Positions 52,572-63,845 of a stretch of 64,000 nucleotides of DNA are shown one piece after another. The notes below the pieces were generated by a model. The model was given only the letters and a program-made list of their open reading frames with translations. It did not search any database and was not told the DNA's origin. Origin of the DNA: Euptelea pleiosperma (taxonomy: Eukaryota > Streptophyta > Magnoliopsida > Ranunculales > Eupteleaceae). The stretch is from assembly GCA_035048495.1 (NCBI GenBank), contig CM068548.1, forward strand, positions 16,047,464 to 16,111,463. Direction: 5' to 3'. Each line of letters begins with the position of its first letter. Positions within the stretch are counted from its first letter, which is position 1. The translations under genes and the position numbers were made by a program.

Positions 52572-54184
52572 GGTCGTAGGAGACGTCTAAGAAAAAATAA
52601 TGGTTGATCTTATCTGCTCAACAAACATACATTTCTCTAGACTTTTGCTACTCTCTCATCCTTCAAAAATTAGAACTTGCTTCTGCGAAATGCGTGAGAG
52701 AGTCCCTTTGACACGATAAGATCAACAAGATCGATCCACCTCAGCAACAAAAAACGTAATCATGACCGTCTGATTAAGATTGGGAAAAAAGTTTAGAATC
52801 ATCCCAATTTCCCTTTATTAAAGAGAAAGAGAAGTGAAAAGAGAGAGAGAGATGTATTAAAATTAGCATGCCGTCTATAACTTATTTTACACATATGTTA
52901 TAGACGGCATGAAGCAAATTTCGGTTTATTTTTCGGGTAATATTCTTTGGATTATGCTCAATATTTATTTGGAGCTATATATATAAATTATAATTAGAAA
53001 AAACAAAATTTCATGTTTTTCTATTATATAAATTAATATTATCATTATTGTACACATACCCACTAATCCAATTTCTTACCCCACCAAAAAAAAAATCTAT
53101 TTAGGGATCTCGCAAAAATCGAAGAGCTAAATTTAGATCGTATTACGATTAAATGAGTTTCCGGAAAGAAGAACGGGATATGGAGATTAGCGCATATAGT
53201 CAAAGAATTTCAGGAATTGGTTTGATTGAATATTTCATTCTCCTTAGTTCCGAGATAGGCTAATGCAAAGGCAAATTCCTTAGCAAAAGAGGGTGTTATT
53301 TAGAGGGACTTTGTTTAGAGACTCGGTGGTACTTTTGTAATATGTTTTCTTTCTTTTGACCCGCTCACCAGACATCTGTCACCTGTTTTTTCCTCTTTTC
53401 TTCATAAATTTTCGCTAATTCATCAAATTTCTTTTATTTTTTGCATGTTAAAGATTTTTTTAATTGTTTTTGGTTTACGTATTAATGCAATTTTTTAATT
53501 TTATTTTTCAGGAGACCCTATTGTTTCATGATTAAAATGTTCTTAAAGAAACCCAATATGCCCCTCATGTCCCTAGTGCCACGGCCAAACGTCCCATTCA
53601 CTGGTACGATCAATGGCTAGTTTCCATGGAAAGGATGATGACATTATGCAAGGAGCGAAGAATCGGGCAAGTCCAGATTACCGAGTGAGCGAGTCAGGGA
53701 GGGAACTCGGCAATTGTGTTGGTCTCCACGCTCTGAGGATCAGGAACCAATATACTCAAATTGCGTATCTCGAGAAAAAGAGATTGATGAGGAAGGAGAG
53801 GGTGATTTGTGGAGGAATTGTATGGGCTTTTTTACAGAGTGATACTTCTTTTTGCCTAATTTAATTTTTATTTATTGTTCTTTTTAGTGCATTTTCTTTT
53901 ATAAGAATGAAGATTTTGACGATTTTGACTTCTTAATATTTGTTTGGGCCTTCCACCTATATGACCACGTGGCTCACTTCCGAGTCACTGATCAATTGGT
54001 GGGCAACCAATCAAATGGTCAACGTTTAAGGTTATGGGTTGGTTGTAGTCAGCATTGCACATGGTGCAACCCGCTGAATCAAATATTATCACAATATATT
54101 TTTAAAAGATAAATTTTTAAATCAAAAACCAAAATTAATATATTTATAAAAACGTATATAATTTTTGAAAAATTATAGAAAAGA
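52572..54184. other. Intergenic DNA, no recognised gene
   Basis: A short perfect hairpin, CATGCCGTCTATAAC and its complement, lies at 52867-52881 and 52897-52911. About 53560-53863 has an 83-codon plus frame (MASFHGKDDDIMQGAKNRAS...) with no recognised family; it is not supported as a gene. The rest is AT-rich. Confidence 0.35.
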
Positions 54185-54667
54185 TAATTTAGCGCCCTTT
54201 CAAAGGGCATCTCTCCAGGATGACCAAAATACCCCTGACAGATGCCCTTTAAAAGAGTGTATGCCAGGTTCAAACACCCTTTTAAAGGGCATCACTGATC
54301 AGGCTTTGATATGTGTATCTCAAATAATTGTCAATAATGCTCAAATTCTCACAGTTAAAATCAACCCAAGAAATGATTAAAAAAAAAAAAAAAAATTCAG
54401 CCCAAGAAACTAACAAAATCTAAAATTAACATATCTAATAGAGGATCGGAGGAGAGGAGGGCGCGACGTTGAGGATCAGGGGGAGCTGAGGAGAGCTCGT
54501 CACCACCTTTTTAACCTTGGCATGCAACGCGTCTGTCAAGTTCAAATGCCCTTTGAAAGGGCGTCTAGACCTGACGGATGCCCATTTCGAAAGGCGTCTA
54601 TCATCTCAAGGGTATTTTGGTATTTTTGGCATTTTAACATTTGGACACCCTTTAAAAAAGGAGGGTT
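54185..54667. repeat. AAAGGGC(A/G)TC repeats in both orientations
   Basis: The phrases gccctttcaaagggcatctc, gatgccctttaaaagagtgt, cccttttaaagggcatcac, gccctttgaaagggcgtct and gaaaggcgtctatcatctc recur between 54190 and 54600, with ggatgaccaaaatacccctg / aagggtattttggt as a weak inverse pair. The same text flanks the nested MITE at 21165. It is probably another foldback family. Confidence 0.5.
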
Positions 54668-55052
54668 GGGCTCCAGTTACCACTCTAAAATGACAGGCTC
54701 CGGTTACATGACACAATATGAGGCACGTGGCACACTCTTAGAGGACTCTGACCGAATGGATGTTTGGCCAATCCCTAGGTAGACCACAAATCAAAAATCA
54801 GCCTGATTAGTGATTTCTAGGCGTTGGATCTTTGTACATCAATTACCGCAAAAATTCCCACAGTTGAGATTAACATATGAAAATAAGTCCAATCCAACGC
54901 CTATAAATCACTAATCAGGCTGATTCTTTCTTCGTAGGTACACTTAGGGATTGGCCAAACATCCATACGGTCAGAGTCCTCTAAGAGTGTGCCACGTGCC
55001 TCATATTGTATGCTGTAATCGTAGCCTTTCATTTTAGGGCGATAACTGGAAC
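54668..55052. mobile_element. GCCACGTGGC palindromic MITE upstream of the TPR-SET gene
   Basis: About 385 bp and highly symmetric: ggctccagttaccactcta ... ctctaaaatgaca ... atatgaggcacgtggcacac ... ggactctgaccgaatggatg ... aaaaatcagcctgattagtg and the inverse to gcgataactggaacctgagc. It ends about 230 bases before the TPR-SET start codon and carries two CACGTG cores. Confidence 0.75.
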
Positions 55053-55282
55053 CTGAGCCTTAAACGGGCCGTTAGTTATCTTTTCTATAATTCAAATTTT
55101 AAAATGTTTGGATTTCATAACTGAATTCCGTAATAAACCAAAAAAAAACGCGACTTAGCCGTTGCCGTTGCAAAATATGAAACGAAAATAAAGGGTGGAA
55201 GATCTTACAGTTACGTTTCCCTCTATTTTAAAATATAAAAAAGTGCTACACAGAGCTGAGAGAAGAGAAACAACACCAAGAG

Positions 55283-56885
55283 ATGGAAGAAGAGATGATG
55301 CAGCAACTCAGATTCAAAGCTGCTGAGTTTCTTTTAAGAGAGGAATGGAAGGACTCCATCAATGTCTACTCTCAGTTCATCTCTCTCTGTCAAGAACAGC
55401 TCTCAAAGATCCATGAAAAGTCTGCCGCAAATCAAATCGCCAAGCTCCACAAATCCCTTTGTTTAGCCTTCTCGAATCGAGCCGAGGGACGATTCCGACT
55501 TAGAGAGTTCTCCGATGCTTTGGAGGATTGTGATCTAGCGCTGAAAATAGATTGTACCCATTTCAAGACTCTACTCTGCAAAAGTAAAATATTGCTCAAT
55601 CTCAATCGGTACTCAATTGCTTCAGATTGCTTCAAACGAGCTTTCCTTGATCTTCAGACCAGTGGGAACTCTGAAATCCTTCTTGGGTATTTAAATAAGT
55701 GCAGGAAACTTGAGTTTCAGTCGAGGACTGGGGCTTTCGATCTTTCGGACTGGGTCTTAAATGGGTTTCGAGGAAAATCTCCGGAACTTGCAGAATACAT
55801 AGGTTCAATCCAGATTAAGAAATCTGATTATGGCGGTCGTGGGCTATTTGCGACGAAGAACATCGAATCTGGGACTTTGTTGCTAGTCACCAAAGCAGTT
55901 GCCACTGACAGGGGTATATTGCCGGAACTCGGTGAAGATTTGGATGAGAGTGCTAAATTGGTTCTGTGGAAGGACTTCATAGATAAAGTTCTCGACGCTG
56001 CAACAAAATGCAGCAGAACTCATAATTTGATTTGTATGTTATCAACTGGAGAAGATGAAGACGACCTCCAAGTTCCTGATATAAGTCTCTTTAGGCCTGA
56101 AACTGAGTGCTGCTTTTCCAAGGAGAAGCCTGAAATTGGTAGGATCCTAAGCATATTGGATGTGAATTCTCTAATCGAGGACTCGATTTCAGCAAAAGTC
56201 CTTGGAAAGAAGTGTGATAATTATGATTACTATGGTGTTGGGCTATGGATTTTGGCTGGCTTCATCAATCACTCTTGCAATCCTACTGCAAGACGCTCGC
56301 ATACTGGAGATCATGTGATAGTTTGTGCTTCTAGAGACATCAAGGAAGGGGAAGAGATCACATTCGCCTACGTTGATGTACTTCTGCCATTTAAGAAGCG
56401 AAGGGTGATTTCTAAGACATGGGGATTTTTATTGTAAATGTAAGAGATGCACGTTTGAGGAGGAGATTAGTCATAGAGAAGGGTTAAGAGAGATCGAGAT
56501 AGCTCTGGATTGTGTGTCAGATATTGGTGGTGTTGTTGTCAGGCTGGAGGAAGAGATGAGAATATGGATGGTGGAGGACGAGGAGAAGGGGTATTTGAGG
56601 GCATCAATTTGGCCTGCATTTTTGGGAGTTTTCAAGTCGGAGAAGTCAATGAAGAAGTGGGGGAGATGGATTCCGGGGGCTGAGGCTGTCGTGCAGAGCG
56701 TGACAGAGACAGTGGGTGGTGATGAGAGGCTGTTGAAGGTTGTGGTAGAGAGGTTGAAGAGAAATGGTGGGGTGGTGGAGATGGAAAGAGCCATAAAATT
56801 GTGGAAAGGTGTGTATGGGAAAGTGGTGAAGAAACAAGCAATGAGAGCTCTCCTTGAGCTTAGCATTCATGACCAAAGCTATTAG
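55283..56885 (+). pseudogene. TPR-SET (SMYD-like) protein gene with a one-base frameshift
   Basis: Single exon. The first frame gives 384 residues (55283-56437). The same protein clearly continues in the next frame to 56885, for about 533 residues if joined, close to the Arabidopsis TPR-SET proteins of the SDG35/ATXR1 type. Residues about 1-150 are TPR-like helices. The SET domain starts at GGRGLFAT (184-191), with NHSC at 329-332 (cofactor pocket) and GEEITFAYVD at 356-365. The break is in a run of five T (56426-56430): one T too many shifts the frame just before the post-SET zinc motif CKCKRC (56433-56450) and the C-terminal helical domain. The read-out ends GFLL. Such proteins are candidate lysine methyltransferases. 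Either this is a sequencing or assembly slip in the homopolymer or a recent null allele; intact sequence on both sides favours one of these over an old pseudogene. Confidence 0.85.
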
Positions 56886-57099
56886 AGCAAATTTCTTTCC
56901 AAGTTTCTTTGTTTTCGTTGTTAACTGACCATGAGTTCCAAGTTTTCTTGAACAGGATTGTTACTAGAATTTTTTTATATAAAATAATAAGTGTGGTTCA
57001 CACCATTTTCTTTTCTCTTTATCTTCTGTAATTTGCTAGTACGTGTCATCTGTTCTCTCTGATGCTGTGGCACTTGGTGGTGCCTAACGTGTATAAAGC
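56886..57099 (+). other. 3' flank of the TPR-SET gene
   Basis: Transcript-like AT-rich sequence with aaaataataagtg near 56983 as a possible poly(A) region. No other gene is visible. Confidence 0.35.
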
Positions 57100-57760
57100 T
57101 AGTATAGAAACAAATCAACAAGAATCCGTCAACAACAACACTCCCCCCTCAAATTAGAATACATGTGGATCAAGCTGAACTTGGACAAGTGGGCCCAAAC
57201 CCAGTCCTATAGAGGGCTATTCCTAAAAACCCATCCAGGCCCATTAACAACCCTAAAAATAATGGAGAACAATAGGGTCATCAGGCTTAACCCCACTCGG
57301 GCTCAGCTTGTTCTTTCAAAAGTATTGGATTGGGCATGGACCAAATATTTAAGGCCCGAGCTGGGCTCGGCTGTTTGGATCCTAGGCCTATTTTTAGCGT
57401 CAACTTGGCGCAGTACATCCATGTTAAGGTATGCTCTAATCGAGGATTCATCAGCATGCACGCCAAAAGAAAACTGAATCAGAAAGTTTATTGATAATTT
57501 TAAAAGTGATCAATACATCAGCCCTCTTCATGTTTATATAGAAGATTACATGAAGAAAATAAAAACTAATCTAGCTTATAAAAATAGAAATCAATCTAAC
57601 CTACTAATTGATACATACCCTAATTCAAGAAGAAAACAGACTCCAAATAAAATTTTCTTTTATTTGATCTTTCTTATTCCTAACCCTTTTCGTATTAATT
57701 GATCCCCCTCAAACTAGGAGGATCGAGGATCATCATGAGTTTGACAAAATTTGTAGAATC
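57100..57760 (-). mobile_element. Probable LTR-type debris
   Basis: The phrases acaacactcccccctcaaat (57137) and gatccccctcaaactaggag (57702) are typical of text beside LTR elements. On the minus strand a tctatataaacatgaag box (about 57525-57541) looks like an LTR promoter. Neither a matching LTR pair nor pol domains are found. The 104-codon frame at 57163-57477 is not a recognised protein. Confidence 0.35.
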
Positions 57761-58313
57761 ATTTAGTAGTCGTCAAGGATCGTAATGCAAGAACTGCCAT
57801 GTATGTTACATGCCAATAAATTTGCAAACTGAGACAAAAATAAAGATACTCAACTTGAGGGAAGTGAGGAGTAAAAGAGAAATGAAAGAGAGGAGTAAAT
57901 AGCTCATCAACTCAAATCAGATATGATCTTAAAAAAAGGACATGAGCCTATTTAAGAAAAGAAAAGCAAAAAGAGCGAGCCACCATCGGACCAATTGTGG
58001 GCATCTATTGGGCCGAGATGAAGTAGTGTGGACATCTTTTTGCCTCACTGGCTTTGGCTATATATTAGTCGTCAATAAAAAAGTGTGTGGGCTTTTGTGG
58101 GCCTCACTCTAGCTTGGGCTTTTTAAAAGTCCTCAAACAATTTTTGCCTGTTGTTAAATTTTTAGATTGATTGGGCTCAAAATTTTGGATTTGAGCCAAC
58201 TGAAGTTGGGCTTCAAGTTGCAAATCGGACATAGGCTAGTGGTGAAGTTCATAGCAAATTTTTGTTTAACCGAAAGGAAGCTAAAATGGAAGAGGATTTG
58301 AAAGGTTTTTTTT
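57761..58313. other. Intergenic DNA, no gene
   Basis: AT-rich with ggcccaagc / gcttgggctt phrases from diverged MITE text. No coding sequence is supported. Confidence 0.35.
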
Positions 58314-58568
58314 GTATGGGTGTTAATAGGCCGAGCATTAGCTCAGCCCAAGCCCGACCTGAGTCATTACAAGCAACATTTCATGCCCAAGCCCAGTATT
58401 TAGGTTTGGGATGGGCTTATGGGTATTTGTATAAAGTTAAGCTCAAGTGCAGCCCATTTCTTAACGGGCCTTAAATCCATACTGGGCCAATAAACGCGGT
58501 CCAAGCCCGAGACCATTAGGGCCGGGTCTAAAAGCCTGTTGGGCCAGCCAGACCCGTTAACACCCCTA
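58314..58568. mobile_element. hAT-type MITE of the AGGGGTGTTAA group
   Basis: The left end tatgggtgttaataggccg and the right end agacccgttaacacccctag are inverted. The interior is dominated by agcccaagcc, ggcccaa and inverse phrases. Target duplications were not recognised. Confidence 0.55.
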
Positions 58569-59331
58569 GTTTTGGGTTTTGAAGACATAGGAAGAGGGTT
58601 TATGCTAGGGAGGGCAAAACCTGTTCGAGATGAACCGGCGGGGCGGCAGCGGGAATCTCACAAACGGAGATTCTGTAGCATGGCGTTGACGGTGGCGATG
58701 CGAGTTTGATCAGTAACGGTGCGGTGAAAGGCGACGCGTATGCGGTGGTTGATGTTGGCTGACCGCAGATGTTGACGACAATGAACCGGTTATGGACAGC
58801 GTCTGGGAGAATATTGACGGCGTGGTAGATCAGTCGTAGCCGGAAGTGGTGACCGAGCAGCAGGGACGGGGGCGGCAAGGCGTCGGACCTACTCTGTTGG
58901 GTTGAGTAGAAATTTCATTGACCAAGAGTGATGAATGCAGGTGGCGTGGCCAGTGATTGTACTTGTTGAAAGCAAGGAGGCGAGCAGGGCCGGCGGTGGA
59001 GCAGCAATGAAGACGATTCATACGGTTGCAGACTATTGCAACAGCTCGAGCAATGTTAGGAGTTGCGGGGAACTCGACCACCTCTAGGCAATGCCCTGTT
59101 AATAAGGAATTAAATTGGGTGGTTGTTAATTTCTTGGTATACATTCACGAAGTTGTGATTGTTGTTAATTTGTCTGAAGGTTTCGGGTAATTCAAAAGCG
59201 AAGGTAGACGCAGGAGGGTATTCGAGGACTTCAGCAAACTTGAATTGCAGACCACCTGTTCGACAAGTTTTCTGATGGTTACTTAATCTAATAAATGGAT
59301 AGTTTCAAAAAGCTTCCAACTTTGCAGTATT
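58569..59331. other. GC-richer region upstream of the PPR gene
   Basis: It is unusually GC-rich for the window at about 58630-58990 (ggcggggcggcagcgggaat). Minus-strand frames of 92-104 codons exist but resemble no family. Its last part presumably holds the promoter and 5' UTR of the PPR gene. A decayed gene is possible. Confidence 0.3.
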
Positions 59332-61413
59332 ATGGTGGTAAGGCTTTGCAGACTCTCAATCTCTTGCTTCTTTTCTTCAGCTTCTCCATTAAAACCCAAG
59401 CTCAGAACTTTCAGTAGCTCCATTGATAGAACAAATCCCCCTAATATGAACTTAAATTTGAGCTCAAATTCAATTTCAAGTGAGGATGAAGACATTCCAT
59501 TTGAGACCCACAAAAAGGAAGCCGAGACCCAAATTCCAAACCTCTTAGAAACAAGTATCAAACCTCCTTTCTTGGACTATGCTTTTAAAATTTGCAAGAC
59601 CCTTCTCCAATGCAAGCAATGGTCTGAGTCAGTAGAGATGGAATTGCAAAGACTGAATGTGGAGTTTAACACCTACGTTGTCAATCAGGTCCTGAAGTGT
59701 CTCTCGGATTCTGAATTAGGTTTCTGTTTTTACAACTGGGCCGAATCCCAATTGGAACTTAAGCATGACCACTTTACAAACAAATCCATGATTTGTTTGC
59801 TGATTAGAGATTGCAAGTTTGATCTGTTATCACAGTTTTTGCAGAGAATACAAGATAGTGGGTTTTCAATACATCGGCCCATATACCGGGTTCTTATATC
59901 CGGCTATGTTAGAGCTGGTTTGATTGATCTAGCCATTCAAACCTTTGATGAGATGATCAAATCTGATTGCAGGGTGTTTAGTGTAGATTACAATAGATTT
60001 ATTGGAGTGTTAATTCGAGAATCCCGCTTTGATTTGGCTAAGTACTACTATTGTAGAATGATCTCGCAGGGGTTTTCTTTGAGTTCATTCACGTACTCGA
60101 GGTTCATTTCTGGTCTGTGTAAGGTGAAGAATCTGAGTTTCATTGAGAGACTTTTAGAAGACATGGATAAGCTTGGCTCCGTCCCTGACATTTGGGCTTA
60201 CAATATATATTTGAACCTCTTGTGCAAGGAGAATCGATTGGACTACGCTCTGGAGGTACTGCAGACAATGTTTCAGAAAGGAAAAGACCCTGATGTTGTT
60301 ACCTACACCACAATCATTGATGGGTTGTGTAAAATTGGGCGATTTGAGTCTGCAGTTGAGATTTGGCATGAAATGGTAGGAAGGGGGTTTAATCCAGATG
60401 GTGTAGCATGTGGGGCACTGGTTTTCGGTTTGTGTGATCATGGGAAGGTTGATTTGGCTTATGAGCTTACAATAGGAGTGATGAAGAGTCGTGTTCCATT
60501 GAGCAATTCAGTCTACAATGCTCTTATTAGCGGATTTTGTCAAGTTGACCGGGTCGACAAAGCCCAAGTGATCAAGTCATTCATGAGGAGGAATGGGAAC
60601 GAGCCGGATTTGGTTACATACAACATACTATTAAATTATTGTTGTAATGAGCATATGTTAGAGGAGGCGGAGAAGTTGATGGAGAAGATGGAGAGGAGTG
60701 GGATACGACCTGATAGGTACAGCTACAACCAACTTCTAAAGGGACTCTGCGGAGCCAACCGTCTAGATAAGGCATACCTTTTGATGGTGAATAAGATGGA
60801 GACCAAGGGCTTGTGTGATGTTGTATCGTTCAACACTCTCATCAGAGCTCTTTGTAGGGCTCGTCGCACTAGAAGGGCTTACAAGTTATTCGAGGAGATG
60901 GGTCGAAAGGGTGTTGTCCCTGATATTGTGACCTTTACCATTCTCATAAATGCTTTCTTTAGAGAAGGCCATGCTGATTTAGCCGAGGAGCTTTTCGATC
61001 AAATGGCGGGCATGGGCTTGGTTCCTGATCGCGTCGTATATACAACAATGGTTGATCACCTATGCAAGACTGGGAGGATTGAGTTGGCTCGGAGCTTTTT
61101 CCTCAACATGGTCGAAAAGGGAATTGCCCCTGATGTCGTTTCTTACAATGCCCTTATAAATGGGCTTTGCAAGGCTTTTAGGGTAAGCGAAGCCATGTAT
61201 CTGTATGAGGATATGCATAGTAGCAGGTCCCTTCCCGATGAGGTGACCTATAAGTTGATAATCGGAGGGCTCATACGGGAAGAAAAGCTTTCAATGGCTT
61301 GTAAGGTGTGGGACCAGATGATGGAGAATGGGTTTACTCTCGATAGAGCGGTTTCTGAGACCCTGATAAATGCCATTCGTTCAAAGGGTACTCCTTTCAG
61401 GACAGGTATGTAG
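59332..61413 (+). CDS. Pentatricopeptide repeat protein, P class
   Basis: 693 residues, one uninterrupted exon. The N terminus MVVRLCRLSISCFFSSASPL followed by basic and Ser-rich sequence looks like a mitochondrial presequence. From about residue 180 to 690 there are roughly 14 tandem 35-residue PPR motifs with the usual signature (PDVVTYTTIIDGLCK, PDLVTYNILLNYCC, PDIVTFTILINAFFREG, PDVVSYNALINGLCK). No E, DYW, SMR or LAGLIDADG domain follows, so it is P class: an RNA-binding protein that acts in organelle RNA stability, splicing or translation. The order of motifs and phrases such as FIGVLIRESRFDLA and TLDRAVSETLI resemble Arabidopsis At1g13040 (annotated mitochondrial). Its RNA target is unknown. 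The start is the first ATG of the frame, 17 codons before the presequence turns basic. No break is visible. Confidence 0.9.
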   Translation: MVVRLCRLSISCFFSSASPLKPKLRTFSSSIDRTNPPNMNLNLSSNSISSEDEDIPFETHKKEAETQIPNLLETSIKPPFLDYAFKICKTLLQCKQWSESVEMELQRLNVEFNTYVVNQVLKCLSDSELGFCFYNWAESQLELKHDHFTNKSMICLLIRDCKFDLLSQFLQRIQDSGFSIHRPIYRVLISGYVRAGLIDLAIQTFDEMIKSDCRVFSVDYNRFIGVLIRESRFDLAKYYYCRMISQGFSLSSFTYSRFISGLCKVKNLSFIERLLEDMDKLGSVPDIWAYNIYLNLLCKENRLDYALEVLQTMFQKGKDPDVVTYTTIIDGLCKIGRFESAVEIWHEMVGRGFNPDGVACGALVFGLCDHGKVDLAYELTIGVMKSRVPLSNSVYNALISGFCQVDRVDKAQVIKSFMRRNGNEPDLVTYNILLNYCCNEHMLEEAEKLMEKMERSGIRPDRYSYNQLLKGLCGANRLDKAYLLMVNKMETKGLCDVVSFNTLIRALCRARRTRRAYKLFEEMGRKGVVPDIVTFTILINAFFREGHADLAEELFDQMAGMGLVPDRVVYTTMVDHLCKTGRIELARSFFLNMVEKGIAPDVVSYNALINGLCKAFRVSEAMYLYEDMHSSRSLPDEVTYKLIIGGLIREEKLSMACKVWDQMMENGFTLDRAVSETLINAIRSKGTPFRTGM

Positions 61414-63190
61414 CTTATGGTTCTTGCTCTAGTGCTCACACAGTTTTCAGCTATGTTAATTGCGTAAGGTAGTAGCTAGCACGTTTGCTTGTGTGGTTTT
61501 CTTTAGATGAAATATAACAGTGCTGCATCACGACCATCAACAGTGTACCCATCTCTACGTGCTGCTGTGCCTGACCATTGTGCCATCCAATCAACGAGTC
61601 ACCTCTTAGGAGTGATTGCCAAAAATTTGAACTGACCCGATGATACAATAGCCTATGCAATGACTGACAAAATTTCATTAAATGGACAATTTGGATTGTC
61701 CAATGCATGTAGAGCTATGATTCTTTCAAGATGTGGGTTGTCAATTGGCTCAGTACAGATTGATTACCACATGTACCAGTTGTGTGTTGAGATGGGAATA
61801 TTGGTGGTGCGAAGGCACTATGCTATATTTCTTCTCGCTTTATTACGTAGATGTGGTTGTGATAGAACCATGTAGGACAAAATCTATGTTTTTTACTAAC
61901 AGTGTAGATGCTTGTGTGGACTTTCCTTTTTAGGTTTGAATCGACGGTAGTAAGAGTTTTTCATTCTTTATATGCTCCTGCAAAACATACAGAAGGCAGA
62001 GTCTGAACAGCAAAGCCACACCTGCTGGAGTTGCAGTGGGTTAAGCCAGTCTTCGTTGGTACCTTGCAGCCCCTCTTGGCAAGACAGAAGAAAAAGGACA
62101 TTCAGGTTTGCGCTGTGATTTTTTCTAGAATATCTTAGTGAACCTCCATTTGGATCAATGAATTAGAAAAAAAAAGATTTTCTAATATTTTTAGACAAAA
62201 TTGATGAAAGAGAGACATATTTTCTTTGTAAAGGAAAAAAGAGAGAATAATGAGTTAGGGCCTCATGATGGGTGGACCACAGTCTAGAAATCATACTGAT
62301 TGAGCACTATAGCAATGTGATAAACAGCTAAAACAAAATGTCGTTTATGCTTAAGCAGAAGAAAATGCTAAAATGATGGGTCATGATCCCTCCCTAGATC
62401 AATATGATTTTTGGGCAATGGCCCATTTGGAGGGGCACATATTCAGTTGGCAGAAGCCACTTCTATCTTATATCCCCAAAATCTGTCCCACATCTCTCCA
62501 TTACAAGTCTTCTCTCTGAATTTTGTGCATCTTTAAACATCCTCTCCCATAATTTTCATTTATCTAATTTCTCCCTCTGATTTGTTTTTACAAATTTTGC
62601 AGGTATCGAAGATGAGCATTTTTCGAATGGAAAAAAAAAAGAGTTTTCCAAATCGCCGTGCTCTTCCCTGGGTGATTATTTATGTTGATTTTTAGTGTTT
62701 CTTTTGATAATTCAAAATTCTCTTTCGATGATTGTTTATCCTTTTAGCTCACACAAAAGGTATCTTGTCGACCAAACCATACAGTTGCTGCTCAATGCCC
62801 TGCCTCCTTGAACATCTAAAATTGTGCACATTAGTAAGATCAAACATGGAGAAGTATTGATTTTCGAGAGTAGCCATTTAATGTTTATTCATTCTCTTAT
62901 TTCCCTTTTTTATTAGTGGTGGTGGATCCATGCATTTTGCAAAAACATTTATGCCATGCATTTTTTTTTTCTTCTTTTTTGTATAAGCAGTCTCATACCA
63001 TGTTCTTGAAATGCTTTTTCGAGAATAAAGTGGCTTTTTGAGTTACAAGCTGATATTGCATGCATTTACTAACGTTTTTTTTCTCGATTTCCGCATATCC
63101 TGAATTATTTGAGAGAGCAAAAGAGAACTGATAAGGATCAGAATGATCAAAGAAATTCCATATGGTCAGAAACAATGAAAGAGGCCATAT
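61414..63190 (+). other. 3' region of the PPR gene and intergenic DNA
   Basis: About 61414-62130 reads like a long 3' UTR or spliced trailer (ttgtgtgttgagatgggaat, tgcagtgggttaagccagtc). Beyond 62150 it is AT-rich. No second gene is supported; the frames at 61660 and 61733 are short and unrelated to known families. Confidence 0.35.
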
Positions 63191-63434
63191 TGTAGTAATG
63201 ACTAGGGGTGTAAATATGGTCCGCGACCAGCCCAGCCCAGCCCATCATGACCGCAACGAGAGAGTGAAATATAACCAATAAAAAAACGGGGGAGGGAGGC
63301 GCATCAACCTATATGGCTTTATCAAGCCAACTAGGTGGGTCCTTCACCCAAACAAAAGGATGAGACCAGGTTTTTGCCTTTTCCGATATGAGCTACAACA
63401 TTAGAAAGTCTGGGAGTAAAAGCAAAGAAAAAAG
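63191..63434. other. Partial AGGGGTGTAAAT MITE end and spacer
   Basis: taggggtgtaaatatggtcc at 63204 is a left end of the hAT-type group at 6333, followed by cagcccagcccagccc. No matching right end is seen. Confidence 0.35.
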
Positions 63435-63615
63435 GAGTAAAACTTCCATCACACGAAAATGTAAATCACACAAAACACAGCCAATGAGTTCTCGGCACGT
63501 ACACAAGTGCTTTTGCAACGTACCCATGTGCTTTTGCTTTTTAGGTGTACGTGCCGAGAACTCATTGGCTATGTTTTGTGTGATTTGCAATCCCATTGTG
63601 ACAGAAGTTTTACTC
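63435..63615. mobile_element. Mutator-type MITE (GAGTAAAAC family)
   Basis: 181 bp with about 80-bp arms: GAGTAAAACTTCCATCACAC, then aatcacacaaaacacagcc and gagttctcggcacgtacac, and their inverses, ending GACAGAAGTTTTACTC. The flanks are AGAAAAAAG and AGAAAAAAA (eight of nine). It is the best-preserved relative of the element at 5855. Confidence 0.8.
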
Positions 63616-63636
63616 AGAAAAAAAAGGAAAGATGAG

Positions 63637-63845
63637 AAGTTCCAAGAGAAAAAATTTGCTGGCCCTGGGGAGACTTCGAACTTTGATGCCCCCCTCTCAA
63701 AATGTCTGACAAGTATCCCATAACCATTAACTAAGGGCTTAACGAAGGTTGAATTAAGGGATTGGGGTACTTGTCAGACATTTTGGGTGGGGAGACTTCA
63801 AAGTTTGATGTCCTCCGGGGCCAGCGAATGTTTTCTCAAGTTCCA
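63637..63845. mobile_element. Foldback element with GCTGGCCC / GGGCCAGC arms
   Basis: ttgctggccctggggagact ... ccctctcaaaatgtctgac ... aagtatcccataacc is followed, after a short centre at about 63727-63750, by the inverse ggggtacttgtcagacattt ... ggagacttcaaagtttgatg ... ggggccagcgaatg. The arms are about 85 bases and about 85-90 percent matched. It belongs to none of the other families here. Confidence 0.65.

Noticed and set aside
53613..53864. 83-codon plus frame (MASFHGKDDD...)
   Set aside because: No family resemblance, no neighbours suggesting exons and poor start context; left as unrecognised sequence.
56471..56876. Minus-strand frames of 69-131 codons opposite the C-terminal part of the TPR-SET gene
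   Set aside because: They are antisense shadows of the SET-protein coding sequence, His/Ser/Pro-rich by complementarity.
60154..60441. 95-codon minus frame inside the PPR gene
   Set aside because: Antisense of PPR motifs, not conserved as a protein.
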